A DNA stretch of 64,000 nucleotides, from the NCBI RefSeq assembly GCF_000735435.1, contig NZ_JMPP01000017.1, positions 1-64,000 on the forward strand. The letters are read 5' to 3'. Shown here piece by piece: positions 23,903-34,117 of the stretch (positions are counted from its first letter, which is position 1; every line of letters begins with the position of its first letter). The notes beneath the pieces are model-generated. The model was not told where the DNA came from, did not search any database, and worked only from the letters and a program-made list of their open reading frames with translations. Both the position numbers and the translations under genes were made by a program. Source of the DNA: Klebsiella planticola ATCC 33531 (GTDB lineage: Bacteria > Pseudomonadota > Gammaproteobacteria > Enterobacterales > Enterobacteriaceae).

Positions 23903-24832
23903 CTAGCGGGCAATTCCCCGGCCGTGCATCCCCTGGTAAATTTTTGCCACCTCGACGAAATACTCCGTCAGTGAATTAATACAGACCTGAACCTTCAGCG
24001 GTAGCTTGTCTTTTTCGGTATACAGCGCGTACACCGGACGCGGATCTGACTGGTAGCTTGGCAGCAGGATCTCCAGCTCACCGCGGTTGATCTCTTCGAT
24101 CGCCCACATCAGCGGAACGTAAGCCACCCCGACCCCTGCGGTCAGCCAGCGGACCAGCGTCATGGGATCGTTGGTGACAAAGCGGCCCTGGGGGATCAGT
24201 TTGGTTGAGATCCCTTCCGGGGCGATAATTTCAAATTCATTGTCAGGGCGCACGCTGTACTCCAGCCACGAATGGCTGGCGAGATCGGCCGGTTTTTCCG
24301 GGATCCCCGCCTGCTGCAGGTAGCTTTTTGCTGCGCAGAGCACCATCGGCATCGAGCCAAGCCGGCGTGAAAAGAGGCTGGAATCCTGCAATGCCCCGAC
24401 GCGGATCACCACATCCAGCCCGTCAGCAATCAGATCCGGCGCCGGAATTCCGGTGACCAGGTTGACGGATAAACCCGGGTACTCTTTCAGCATTCCAGCG
24501 GTTATGTGGGCGAGGACATTTTGTGCCATAGTTGAAGAGCAGCCGACGCGCAGCGTACCGATGGGCGTATTGTTAAACGCGTACAGTTGCTCATGGACGT
24601 CCTGCGCTTCGAACAGCATTCGTCGGCAGCCCTGGTAATAGATCTTGCCGGCTTCCGTTAAGCCAAGGCTGCGGGTGCTGCGGTTAAGCAGCTTCACCTG
24701 GAGTTCATCTTCCAGTCTGGAGACAGTCTGGCTGATGGATGAAACGCTCATCTGGAGCTGGTGTGCCGTGGCGGTAAATGAACCCAGTTCAACCACTTTG
24801 GCAAAAACGGACATGCGTTTTAATCGTTCCAT
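23903..24832 (-). CDS. aaeR: LysR-type regulator of the aaeXAB efflux operon
   Basis: 309 residues. The N-terminal winged helix-turn-helix (about 1-60) begins MERLKRMSVFAKVVELGSF. The C-terminal effector-binding domain is of the periplasmic-binding-protein type. It is divergent from aaeX, the usual place of a LysR activator, and in E. coli it responds to aromatic carboxylic acids such as p-hydroxybenzoate. The C-terminus ends HGRGIAR, typical of the AaeR group. Confidence 0.96.
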   Translation of the reverse strand: MERLKRMSVFAKVVELGSFTATAHQLQMSVSSISQTVSRLEDELQVKLLNRSTRSLGLTEAGKIYYQGCRRMLFEAQDVHEQLYAFNNTPIGTLRVGCSSTMAQNVLAHITAGMLKEYPGLSVNLVTGIPAPDLIADGLDVVIRVGALQDSSLFSRRLGSMPMVLCAAKSYLQQAGIPEKPADLASHSWLEYSVRPDNEFEIIAPEGISTKLIPQGRFVTNDPMTLVRWLTAGVGVAYVPLMWAIEEINRGELEILLPSYQSDPRPVYALYTEKDKLPLKVQVCINSLTEYFVEVAKIYQGMHGRGIAR

Positions 24833-24850
24833 TGTTCACTCTGACTTAAA

Positions 24851-24866
24851 AGTGATTTAGATCACA
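24851..24866. promoter_or_regulatory. CRP/FNR-like palindrome in the aaeR-aaeX intergenic region
   Basis: AGTGATTTAGATCACA has half-sites AGTGA and TCACA separated by six bases, matching the CRP spacing. It also reads GTGAT-N4-ATCAC, which is FNR-like. It lies 19 bp upstream of the aaeR start codon within the divergent promoter region, where it could influence aaeR. Binding is inferred from the pattern alone. Confidence 0.4.
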
Positions 24867-24963
24867 TAATATAGATCATGCTGCAATTGTTACGTTACTA
24901 TATTGTTAGCTACATAATAAACGCTTCACGCATATCACCTGTACGCTTCTTATCAAGGTCATC

Positions 24964-25167
24964 ATGAGTCTGTTTCCTGTCATCGTGATTTTCGGCTTGT
25001 CATTTCCGCCGATCTTCTTTGAGTTGCTAATATCGCTGGCCATTTTCTGGTTGGTACATCGGCTGCTGGTTCCTACCGGCATCTATGATTTTGTCTGGCA
25101 CCCTGCACTGTTTAATACCGCGTTATATTGCTGCCTTTTTTATCTGATATCGCGTTTGTTCGTTTGA
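24964..25167 (+). CDS. aaeX: small inner-membrane protein AaeX (DUF1656)
   Basis: 67 residues with two transmembrane helices (about 7-34 and 45-65). It is the first gene of aaeXAB, ending 7 bp before aaeA. The family always accompanies AaeAB-type efflux pumps, but its own role is unknown. The start follows a weak AAGGTC ribosome site. Length and sequence match E. coli AaeX. Confidence 0.94.
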   Translation: MSLFPVIVIFGLSFPPIFFELLISLAIFWLVHRLLVPTGIYDFVWHPALFNTALYCCLFYLISRLFV

Positions 25168-25174
25168 GGTCGAT

Positions 25175-26107
25175 GTGAAAACACTAACAAGAAATATCTT
25201 CCGTACCGCAATCACTGTGATACTGGTTATCCTCGCATTTGTCGCGATTTTTCGCGCATGGGTCTATTACACCGCATCGCCCTGGACGCGTGACGCACGC
25301 TTTAGCGCCGATATCGTGGCGATCGCGCCGGATGTGTCAGGACTGATTACGCAGGTCAACGTCAAGGATAACCAGCTGGTTAAGAAAGACCAGGTTTTGT
25401 TCGTGATCGATCAACCGCGTTATCAGAAAGCCCTCGAAGAAGCTCAGGCCGATGTCGCTTACTACCAGACCCTGGCGCAGGAAAAGCGTACCGAGGCCGG
25501 GCGTCGTAACCGGCTTGGCATACAGGCGATGTCCCGTGAGGAAATAGACCAGGCCAACAACGTCTTACAAACGGTGGAGCATCAGCTGGCAAAAGCGATG
25601 GCAACCCGCGATCTGGCGAAGCTCGATCTTGAACGCACGGTTATCCGCGCGCCGGCCGATGGCTGGGTGACCAACCTCAACGTATACAGCGGCGAATTTA
25701 TTACCCGTGGCTCCACAGCCGTGGCGCTGGTTAAGCAAGACACCTTTTACGTGGTGGCCTACCTCGAAGAGACCAAACTGGAAGGGGTTCGTCAGGGCTA
25801 CCGTGCGGAAATCACCCCGCTGGGAAGCAGCCGCTCGATTAAAGGTACGGTGGACAGCATTGCCGCCGGGGTGACCAACGCCAGCAGCAGCAGCGACGCT
25901 AAAGGGATGGCTTCCGTGGATTCTAACCTTGAGTGGGTTCGCCTGGCGCAGCGTGTGCCGGTCCGTATTCGACTCGATAAGCAGCAGGGCAATCTGTGGC
26001 CAGCGGGGACAACCGCGACGGTGGTGATTACCGGTAAAGAAGACCGCGATACAACCCAGGTGAACTTCTTCCAGAAACTGGCGATGCGCCTGCGTGAGTT
26101 TGGTTAA
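25175..26107 (+). CDS. aaeA: aromatic carboxylic acid efflux membrane fusion protein AaeA
   Basis: 310 residues, as in E. coli. The periplasmic adaptor of the AaeAB pump. An N-terminal membrane anchor (about 10-30) is followed by a biotinyl-lipoyl-like half-motif ([20 protein letters not shown]), an alpha-helical hairpin (about 85-140) and a beta-barrel domain. It uses a GTG start at 25175. It links AaeB in the inner membrane to an outer-membrane channel. Confidence 0.97.
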   Translation: MKTLTRNIFRTAITVILVILAFVAIFRAWVYYTASPWTRDARFSADIVAIAPDVSGLITQVNVKDNQLVKKDQVLFVIDQPRYQKALEEAQADVAYYQTLAQEKRTEAGRRNRLGIQAMSREEIDQANNVLQTVEHQLAKAMATRDLAKLDLERTVIRAPADGWVTNLNVYSGEFITRGSTAVALVKQDTFYVVAYLEETKLEGVRQGYRAEITPLGSSRSIKGTVDSIAAGVTNASSSSDAKGMASVDSNLEWVRLAQRVPVRIRLDKQQGNLWPAGTTATVVITGKEDRDTTQVNFFQKLAMRLREFG

Positions 26108-26112
26108 TCGCC

Positions 26113-28080
26113 ATGGGGATCTTCACCATTGCTCCCCGGCACCTCCGCTTCGCCATTAAATTAGCGTGTGCGGTGGTGCTGGCGTTATTCGTCGGCTTCC
26201 ACTTTCAACTGGAAACCCCGCGCTGGGCGGTGCTGACGGCGGCTATTGTTGCCGCCGGTCCGGCATTCGCCGCCGGGGGAGAACCCTATTCTGGCGCCAT
26301 CCGCTATCGCGGGATGCTGCGTATCGTCGGGACGTTTATCGGCTGTATTGCCGCGCTGGCGATAATCATTCTGATGATTCGCGCGCCGCTGCTGATGATG
26401 CTGGTGTGCTGTCTGTGGGCGGGTTTCTGCACCTGGATCTCCTCGCTGGTTCGCGTCGAAAACTCCTACGCGTGGGGGCTGGCAGGCTATACCGCGCTGA
26501 TCATTATTATCACCATTCATACCGATCCGATGCTGGCGCCGCAGTTTGCCGTTGAGCGTTGCAGCGAGATTGTGGTGGGGATTGTCAGCGCCATCATGGC
26601 GGATCTGCTATTTTCCCCGCGCTCGATTAAGAAAGAGATCGATCTTGAACTGGATAACCTGCTGGTAGAACAGTACCGCCTGATGCAACTTTGTGTGGCG
26701 CATGGCGACAGCGAGGTGGTCGACAAAGCATGGGGGGCGCTGGTACGCCGGACTAACGCCCTGGAAGGCATGCGCGGCAACCTGATTATGGAGTCGTCGC
26801 GGTGGGCAAAGGTTAACCGCCGCCTGAAGGCCATTAACACCATCTCCCTGACGCTGATTACTCAGGCCTGTGAAACCTATTTAATCCAGAATTCACGCCC
26901 GGAAATGGTGACCGATGATTATCGCGAGCTGTTTGCCGAGCCGGTTGACACCGTGCAGGACGTCCACCGACAGCTGAAGAGAATGCGCCGCTTTCTGACA
27001 TGGAAAGGGGAGCACAACACGCCGGTGACGATCTACAGCTGGGTGGGGGCGGCGACGCGCTATCTGCTGTTGAAACGCGGCGTGGTCGGCAATACCAAAA
27101 TCAGCCGGATTGAAGATGAAGTGCTGCAGGATGAAGTGGTGATTAAAGCGGGGTCCGCCGAGCGTCATCATGCGATGGTCAACTTCTGGCGCACCTCCAT
27201 CTCCTGCATCCTCGGTACGTTGTTCTGGCTGTGGACCGGCTGGACCTCCGGCAGCGGGGCGATGGTGATGATCGCCGTGGTGACCGCGCTGGCGATGCGC
27301 CTACCGAACCCGCGGATGGTGGCGCTCGATTTCCTCTACGGGATGCTGGTAGCCCTGCCGCTGGGGGCGCTGTTTTTCCTCGTGATTATGCCCGCGACGC
27401 AGCAAAGCATGCTGTTGCTGTGCATCAGCCTGGCGGTGATGGCATTCTTCATTGGGATTGAAGTCCAGAAGCGCCGGCTGGGATCGATGGGGGCGTTGGC
27501 AGGCACCATCAATATTCTGGTGCTGGACAACCCAATGCAGTTTCAGTTCAGCCAGTTTCTCGATAGTGCGCTGGGACAAATCGTCGGCTGTTTCCTGGCG
27601 CTGATGGTGATTCTGCTGGTGCGGGATAACTCTCGGGAGCGTACCGGGCGCGTGCTGCTGAATCAGTTTGTTTCGGCGGCGGTCTCATCGCTGACCACCA
27701 ACACCGCTCGTCGCAAAGAGAACCATCTTCCCGCGCTTTATCAGCAGCTGTTCTTACTGTTGAATAAGTTTCCCGATGACATTGCCCGTTTCCGCCTCGC
27801 ATTGACGCTGATTATTGCCCATCAACGTTTGCGGGACGCTCCGGTACCGGTCAACGAAGATCTCTCGGCATTCCATCGCCAGCTGCGACGCACCGCGGAC
27901 CATATGATATCCGCCAGCAACGATGATAAGCGGCGTCGCTATTTCGCCCGTCTGCTTGAAGAGCTGGACGTTTATCAGGAAAAACTGCAGGCCTGGGAGG
28001 CATCGCCGCAGGTGACCGAACCGGTCCGGCGGCTGGTGGAGATGTTGCGAAAATACCAGTACGCCTTCACCAATCACTAA
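26113..28080 (+). CDS. aaeB: aromatic carboxylic acid efflux transporter AaeB
   Basis: 655 residues, as in E. coli. An inner-membrane pump subunit of the FUSC/aromatic acid exporter family with two blocks of about five to six transmembrane helices (roughly 13-165 and 365-500) separated by a cytoplasmic domain. It exports p-hydroxybenzoate and related acids as a metabolic relief valve. It is the last gene of aaeXAB, 5 bp after aaeA, and is followed by a strong terminator. Confidence 0.97.
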   Translation: MGIFTIAPRHLRFAIKLACAVVLALFVGFHFQLETPRWAVLTAAIVAAGPAFAAGGEPYSGAIRYRGMLRIVGTFIGCIAALAIIILMIRAPLLMMLVCCLWAGFCTWISSLVRVENSYAWGLAGYTALIIIITIHTDPMLAPQFAVERCSEIVVGIVSAIMADLLFSPRSIKKEIDLELDNLLVEQYRLMQLCVAHGDSEVVDKAWGALVRRTNALEGMRGNLIMESSRWAKVNRRLKAINTISLTLITQACETYLIQNSRPEMVTDDYRELFAEPVDTVQDVHRQLKRMRRFLTWKGEHNTPVTIYSWVGAATRYLLLKRGVVGNTKISRIEDEVLQDEVVIKAGSAERHHAMVNFWRTSISCILGTLFWLWTGWTSGSGAMVMIAVVTALAMRLPNPRMVALDFLYGMLVALPLGALFFLVIMPATQQSMLLLCISLAVMAFFIGIEVQKRRLGSMGALAGTINILVLDNPMQFQFSQFLDSALGQIVGCFLALMVILLVRDNSRERTGRVLLNQFVSAAVSSLTTNTARRKENHLPALYQQLFLLLNKFPDDIARFRLALTLIIAHQRLRDAPVPVNEDLSAFHRQLRRTADHMISASNDDKRRRYFARLLEELDVYQEKLQAWEASPQVTEPVRRLVEMLRKYQYAFTNH

Positions 28081-28088
28081 CTCCCTGA

Positions 28089-28115
28089 AACCGACGCTGA
28101 AGCGTCGGTTTTTTT
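28089..28115 (+). terminator. terminator of the aaeXAB operon
   Basis: A perfect 10-bp stem AACCGACGCT/AGCGTCGGTT with a two-base spacer, followed by T5 and more T-rich sequence, 8 bp past the aaeB stop. A textbook intrinsic terminator. Confidence 0.93.
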
Positions 28116-28241
28116 ATCACTATACTTAATCGTCGGGGATATTCGCGTTTCGTTCAGGGAAGCAGGGAAAGAAACCCCGGCGCGTGCAAGTATGGGCAGT
28201 ATTGCGGGTGGCAATAGCGCGATGTTGACTGGGTGTGGGCG

Positions 28242-28517
28242 ATGACTATCTATACATTTGATTTTGATGATATAGCCGATCAGCAGGATTTCTATCGTGA
28301 GTTTTCACAGAGCTTCTCGCTCAACCGCGAGCAGGTGAACAATCTGGACTCACTGTGGGAAGCCGTAACCGGCGGTCTGCTGCCGCTGCCGCTGGAGATT
28401 GAGTTTATTCACTTAAGCGATAAGCAGCGTCGGCGCTTTGGCGCCTTGATATTGCTGTTTGATGAAGCGGAAGAAGAGCTGGAAGGGGAGCTACGGTTTA
28501 ACGCCAGGCAGGCATAA
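28242..28517 (+). CDS. yhcO: barstar-family protein YhcO
   Basis: 91 residues. The barstar (ribonuclease inhibitor) fold is indicated by [19 protein letters not shown] at the start and the C-terminal [17 protein letters not shown] segment, which resembles the barnase-binding side. No barnase-type RNase is encoded nearby, as in E. coli, so its partner is unknown. I chose the ATG giving MTIYTF, matching E. coli; one three codons upstream is also possible. Confidence 0.92.
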   Translation: MTIYTFDFDDIADQQDFYREFSQSFSLNREQVNNLDSLWEAVTGGLLPLPLEIEFIHLSDKQRRRFGALILLFDEAEEELEGELRFNARQA

Positions 28518-28540
28518 AAAAGCCCCCGACGGGCGGGGGC
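28516..28540 (-). terminator. terminator downstream of the distal yhcN paralogue
   Basis: On the minus strand the stem GCCCCCG/CGGGGGC (five-base loop) is followed by T6. A second small hairpin, GTCGTC/GACGAC at 28543-28560, precedes it. It overlaps the yhcO stop codon, so the convergent genes are packed tightly. Confidence 0.88.
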
Positions 28541-28566
28541 AAGTCGTCGGACAAGACGACGAGGGT

Positions 28567-28833
28567 TTATTTGTACAACTCAGCTGTAGCGTGCCAGCTA
28601 TCGCCGGTACGGGCTTCAATAATACGGTAGCTGCTGGCGCCTTCTTTTTCGGCTTTAGCCGCCAGTTCATGGCGCATATCCATCGGGGCGCTGCCTACCT
28701 GAGAAACAGAGATGGTGCCCATCGACTGCAGGTTTTGAGCTTGTTCCGCGTTGACCTGATGTACGGCGGCACTCGCGCCGAAGGAGAGAACGGAAGCCAG
28801 GCCCAGGGATGCGATGATCATTGAACGTTTCAT
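28567..28833 (-). CDS. YhcN-family (DUF1471) periplasmic stress protein, second copy
   Basis: 88 residues. A Sec signal peptide (KRSMIIASLGLASVLSFGASA) with cleavage before AVHQ, then a DUF1471 domain ending SSYRIIEARTGDSWHATAELYK, nearly identical to the C-terminus of the next gene. The start at 28833 is preceded by GGAG. Small periplasmic DUF1471 proteins are induced by acid, peroxide or biofilm growth. E. coli K-12 has one yhcN here; this is a tandem paralogue diverged mainly in the signal peptide and centre. Confidence 0.9.
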   Translation of the reverse strand: MKRSMIIASLGLASVLSFGASAAVHQVNAEQAQNLQSMGTISVSQVGSAPMDMRHELAAKAEKEGASSYRIIEARTGDSWHATAELYK

Positions 28834-28935
28834 AATCTTTACTCCAACCATTTGTTGCAGCGGCGGGAGGCTTTATATGGGCCTGGGCCGCTGGAAATTA
28901 TTCGTATTGAGTTTGTAACCGACAATCATTACGTC

Positions 28936-29199
28936 TTATTTATAAAGCTCTGCCGTAGCGTGCCAGTGGTCACCGGTACGGGCTTCGATGATGCGATAAG
29001 AAGATGCACCTTCTTCCTGAGCTTTTTTGTTCAGCATTTCATGCATATCCATCGGGGAAGAACTCACCGCGCCGACGGAAATGGTACCGATTGACTGACG
29101 GCCTTGTGCCTGATCGCTGTTGATAGAGTCAGCGGCGAAAGCGCCAAATGACAGAACAGACAGGATGCTTAGTGCAGCGACAGTTGTTTTGATTTTCAT
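28936..29199 (-). CDS. yhcN: YhcN, periplasmic DUF1471 stress-response protein
   Basis: 87 residues, the E. coli length. The signal peptide MKIKTTVAALSILSVLSFG...AFA is followed by mature protein starting ADSINSDQAQ and the DUF1471 ending YRIIEARTGDHWHATAELYK. In E. coli it responds to cytoplasmic acidification and peroxide. I chose the ATG 7 bp downstream of AGGTG over a GTG three codons upstream. A 102-bp gap to the distal paralogue leaves room for either read-through or a separate promoter. Confidence 0.95.
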   Translation of the reverse strand: MKIKTTVAALSILSVLSFGAFAADSINSDQAQGRQSIGTISVGAVSSSPMDMHEMLNKKAQEEGASSYRIIEARTGDHWHATAELYK

Positions 29200-29242
29200 G
29201 ATGTTCACCTCGTCGAATCTTATTATTGAGGGCTCTTCGTTT

Positions 29243-29258
29243 CGTGACCCTCATCACA
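29243..29258. promoter_or_regulatory. CRP-like palindrome upstream of yhcN
   Basis: CGTGACCCTCATCACA contains half-sites CGTGA and TCACA with six bases between, one mismatch from the CRP core. A TATACT -10-like hexamer for yhcN lies just upstream on the minus strand (29265-29270). If that promoter is used, CRP would bind within the early transcribed region and repress. The AT-rich DNA from 29271 to 29516 holds no gene. Confidence 0.35.
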
Positions 29259-29516
29259 AAATCAAGTATACACTAATCACCAAAAATATTAATACCCTGC
29301 TAATGGTTGTATGAGTAAATAATTACAAAGAATTGTCGTTTTTATAACATATAAGAATTAGAAATGTCATTTACTCGCCATTCAGGTTTGATATAGCGAT
29401 TAAAATCATATAGATAGGGTGTTTTGATATTTTGTGCGCTTCCGGCGAGTTCATTCGGTAAAAGTATGTATAGAGGCCGAAAACCACACTAAATGTTAAA
29501 GAAATGCAATATTTTT

Positions 29517-29546
29517 GAAAAGGCCCTCTGGTGGGAACCAGAGGGG
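29517..29546 (-). terminator. terminator downstream of argR
   Basis: A nine-base-pair perfect stem CCCTCTGGT/ACCAGAGGG with a four-base loop. On the minus strand it is followed by GCCTTTTC, 7 bp past the argR stop. Confidence 0.88.
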
Positions 29547-29552
29547 AGGCTC

Positions 29553-30026
<474 letters not shown>

Positions 30027-30049
30027 TCACCCAAATTATGGTGGTAAAA

Positions 30050-30087
30050 ACAACATCATTATGCATAGTAATGAATTTTTATGCAAA
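30050..30087 (-). promoter_or_regulatory. probable ARG boxes (ArgR autoregulation)
   Basis: Two adjacent 18-bp sites. The better one (30070-30087) contains TGAAT-TTTT-ATGCA, one mismatch from the TGAAT-N4-ATTCA core. The second (30050-30067) ends in ATGCA and is weaker. A two-base gap separates them. They lie 27-64 bp upstream of the argR start, where a self-repressing operator would sit. The rest of the interval to mdh (30088-30438) holds no gene. Confidence 0.6.
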
Positions 30088-30384
30088 TAATCCGCAGGGG
30101 GATAAAGTAAATAATGTTATGAAGGGGGCATATTTTAGCAAATAACCCTGCTAAGGAACATGCCTTCATCACAGCGCGTAAATCGCTGTAAAAGTAAACT
30201 AAATGTTATGAGAATGATGTTGTTTTGCCGAGTGAGCTGGGTGTATTGTAACCAACAGTCGATCCGGTACTACGTTTTGCTGGATGGTCAGTCTCAGGGA
30301 TGAAAATGCGAAGCGGATGCATCGCTGCGCACCAGAACGCATTCTTCAACCATACTTATTGTAATTGTTCATCTTGTGAATTAA

Positions 30385-31377
<993 letters not shown>

Positions 31378-31391
31378 AATGGCGATGCGAT

Positions 31392-31423
31392 AAAAAAACC
31401 GGAGCCGCGGCTCCGGTTTTTTT
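31392..31423. terminator. bidirectional terminator between mdh and degS
   Basis: A GC-rich perfect palindromic stem CCGGAGCC/GGCTCCGG flanked by A7 on the left and T7 on the right, so it works for mdh on the plus strand and degS on the minus strand. Confidence 0.93.
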
Positions 31424-31430
31424 ATGTCGG

Positions 31431-32489
31431 TCAGTTGGTCGCCGGATATTCCTGAACGGCGATATGCAGAGTGATTTTTTTGTCATCGCGCATGATAACC
31501 ACCGGAATTTCGGAGCCTGGGCGGATTTCCGCGACCTGGTCCATGGTTTCGAGGGCGGAAACCGCCGGTTTGTCATTCACAGAAATGATCACATCGTTGG
31601 CGCGGATACCGGCCTGAGCCGCCGGACCATCCGGAGCAACGTCATTAACCACAATCCCCTGCAGCTGATCGATGCCGCCGCCCTGAGCATGCAGCGGCGC
31701 AATCTCGCGGCCGCTGATACCGATATAACCGCGGATCACGCGGCCATCGCGGATCAGCTTATCCATGATCTTGGTTGCCAGCTGGAAGGGAATCGCAAAG
31801 CCGATCCCTTCCGGCGTTTCACCATCATTACTTTTATCAAATGACAGCGTGTTGATACCCATCAGTTCGCCCAGCGAGTTCACCAGCGCGCCACCGGAGT
31901 TGCCGTGGTTGATTGATGCATCGGTTTGCAGGAAATTTTGCCGTCCGGTAGGGTTCAGGCCGATACGACCGGTAGCGCTGATAATCCCTTGAGTAATCGT
32001 CTGACCGAGGTTGTAAGGGTTACCAATCGCAAGGACGACATCGCCGATATGCGGCACTCGTTTCGGGTTGATAGGGATGACCGGCAGGCCGGCATTGGCG
32101 TTAATTTTTAATACCGCCAGGTCAGTCAGGGTGTCAGAGCCAACCAGTAACGCTTCAAAAACACGACCATCCTGCAGGGCGACAATAATCTGATCCGCAT
32201 CATTAATGACGTGTTTGTTGGTCAGGATGTAACCACGCTGGTCCATGATAACGCCGGAGCCCAGAGTCAGCTGATTATGGCTGGTACCGTTCAGCGCGCG
32301 ATTATAGACGTTGACCACCGCAGGGGCAGCGCGGCGAACGGCAGAATTATAGCTGGCGGGCGACTCGTCCGCGCTATCGTACTGGGTTGTTGTCGACAGA
32401 TGCCATTGACGCAGCGAAGGCATTACGGCCAGAAGCAGGCCTCCGACGATCAAACCAATGAGTACAGAACGTAAAAACTTTCCAGGCAT
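31431..32489 (-). CDS. degS: sigma-E pathway regulatory protease DegS
   Basis: 352 residues. An inner-membrane-anchored periplasmic serine protease. Its PDZ domain senses exposed outer-membrane-protein C-termini, and it then cleaves RseA to release sigma-E. One N-terminal transmembrane helix (about 7-23), then the trypsin-like domain with His93, Asp123 and Ser198 (HGNSGGAL), then one PDZ domain. The catalytic numbers are three lower than E. coli because of a short deletion before LGSGV. I chose the ATG giving MPGKFLRSV; it has only a weak ribosome site. Confidence 0.97.
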   Translation of the reverse strand: MPGKFLRSVLIGLIVGGLLLAVMPSLRQWHLSTTTQYDSADESPASYNSAVRRAAPAVVNVYNRALNGTSHNQLTLGSGVIMDQRGYILTNKHVINDADQIIVALQDGRVFEALLVGSDTLTDLAVLKINANAGLPVIPINPKRVPHIGDVVLAIGNPYNLGQTITQGIISATGRIGLNPTGRQNFLQTDASINHGNSGGALVNSLGELMGINTLSFDKSNDGETPEGIGFAIPFQLATKIMDKLIRDGRVIRGYIGISGREIAPLHAQGGGIDQLQGIVVNDVAPDGPAAQAGIRANDVIISVNDKPAVSALETMDQVAEIRPGSEIPVVIMRDDKKITLHIAVQEYPATN

Positions 32490-32537
32490 GATACCGGTAT
32501 CGTTGATGGATGGACATGCGCAGCATAACACGAGTTA

Positions 32538-32568
32538 TCCGGACATCGCACTGCGGGCGATGTCCGGA
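32538..32568. repeat. perfect 12-bp hairpin between degQ and degS
   Basis: TCCGGACATCGC (32538-32549) and GCGATGTCCGGA (32557-32568) are exact inverted copies around a seven-base loop, starting 8 bp past the degQ stop. No T-run follows on the minus strand, so it is more likely an RNA-stability element or partial attenuator than a complete terminator. Confidence 0.75.
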
Positions 32569-32576
32569 AATGCGTG

Positions 32577-33944
32577 TTATCGCAGCAGCAGATAGATGCT
32601 TTCGTTACCGCGAATGACGTTCAGGGCGATGACCGCCGGCTTGCTCTCCAGCACTTTACGTAGTTCGGCAATAGAGCGCACGCGCTCGCGGTTCAGGCCG
32701 ATAATAATATCGTCCTTGTGCAGGCCAACCTGCGCCGCCGGGCTTCCTTTATCGACGTTGTCGACGGCGACGCCTTTAGTGCCGTCTTTCATCTGACCGT
32801 CGCTCAGCGATGCCCCCTGAAGCGCAGGGATGATGAGATCGGCGCTGGCGGTAGACGAGGTGCTCTTATCCAGAGTGACTTCGACATCCAGCGGTTTCCC
32901 GTCGCGCAGCAGGCCCAGCTTCACTTTGGTGCCCGGCTCGGTCGTGGCAATTCGCGAACGCAGCTCGGCAAAGCTGCTCAGCGGTTTACCGTTCATGCTG
33001 ACAATCACGTCGCCGGACTTAATCCCGGCTTTCGCCGAACCTGAATTCGGTAAGACTTCGCTGACGAAGGCCCCGCGCTGAGCGTCGATATTCATCGCTT
33101 TAGCAATATCCGCGCTCATTTCCATGCCCTTAATTCCCAGCAGGCCGCGTTTGATTTCGCCAAACTGGATCAGCTGTTGAGCGAGGGTTTGCGCCATATT
33201 ACTCGGAATGGCAAAGCCAATGCCGACGCTGCCGCCGCCTGGCGCCAGAATCGCGGTGTTGATACCAATCAACTCGCCGTTCAGGTTCAGCAGCGCGCCG
33301 CCGGAATTACCCCGGTTAATAGAGGCATCGGTCTGGATAAAGTTCTCCAGCCCTTCAAGGTTCAGACCGCTGCGACCGAGTGCGGAAATAATGCCGGATG
33401 TGGCGGTCTGCCCGAGGCCAAATGGATTACCGACGGCCACGGCGAAATCGCCAACGCGAAGTTTATCGGAATCGGCGATCGCGATTTGCGTCAGATGGCT
33501 GGGGTTTTGTAATTGCAGCAGGGCGATATCGCTCTGATCGTCGCTGCCGACCAGCTTCGCATCAAATTCGCGCCCATCGTTGAGCTGAACACTGATTTTC
33601 TGTGCCTGGCTGATCACGTGATTATTAGTTAATACATAGCCTTTGGCGGCATCGATGATTACCCCGGAGCCCAGGCCTTCAAAAGGCTGAGCCTGCTCCT
33701 GCGGCGCATTGTCGCCAAAGAACTTTTTCAACTCTTCCGGCATGTTTTGCGTGGGGGCGGCGGTCCCTTCAACCTGGACGCTCACGACCGCGGGCAGCAC
33801 TTTTTCCAGCATCGGCGCAAGGCTTGGCAAAGCCCCCTGGCCGGGTACCTGCGTGGGTAACGATGCCGTCGCCGTAGGTAAAACCGACAACGATAACCCG
33901 ATGCTTAACGCTAACGCACTCAACAGCAAAGTCTGTTTCTTCAT
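32577..33944 (-). CDS. degQ: periplasmic serine endoprotease DegQ
   Basis: 455 residues, as in E. coli. An HtrA-family protease and chaperone for misfolded periplasmic proteins. Signal peptide 1-27 (cleaved after ATA). The protease domain has His109, Asp139 and Ser214 (RGNSGGALL), followed by two PDZ domains (about 250-345 and 365-455). It lies 87 bp upstream of degS on the same strand with a hairpin between. The linker after residue 60 is shorter than in DegP, as expected for DegQ. Confidence 0.98.
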   Translation of the reverse strand: MKKQTLLLSALALSIGLSLSVLPTATASLPTQVPGQGALPSLAPMLEKVLPAVVSVQVEGTAAPTQNMPEELKKFFGDNAPQEQAQPFEGLGSGVIIDAAKGYVLTNNHVISQAQKISVQLNDGREFDAKLVGSDDQSDIALLQLQNPSHLTQIAIADSDKLRVGDFAVAVGNPFGLGQTATSGIISALGRSGLNLEGLENFIQTDASINRGNSGGALLNLNGELIGINTAILAPGGGSVGIGFAIPSNMAQTLAQQLIQFGEIKRGLLGIKGMEMSADIAKAMNIDAQRGAFVSEVLPNSGSAKAGIKSGDVIVSMNGKPLSSFAELRSRIATTEPGTKVKLGLLRDGKPLDVEVTLDKSTSSTASADLIIPALQGASLSDGQMKDGTKGVAVDNVDKGSPAAQVGLHKDDIIIGLNRERVRSIAELRKVLESKPAVIALNVIRGNESIYLLLR

Positions 33945-34117
33945 TAGTTGCTGGCTCTCGTAACCTGAGGTGTATGGAAAAACGTCCCGAATGGCCTGAT
34001 GTTATTGAATTTTCAACCGGCTAACAATGCGGTCAATGATTAAATAATAGCTGGGATGTGGGGTTGAGGCGGGCGCAGGGAGTGCGCCCGGATAATATTT
34101 TTGCTGGCAGGGATAAA

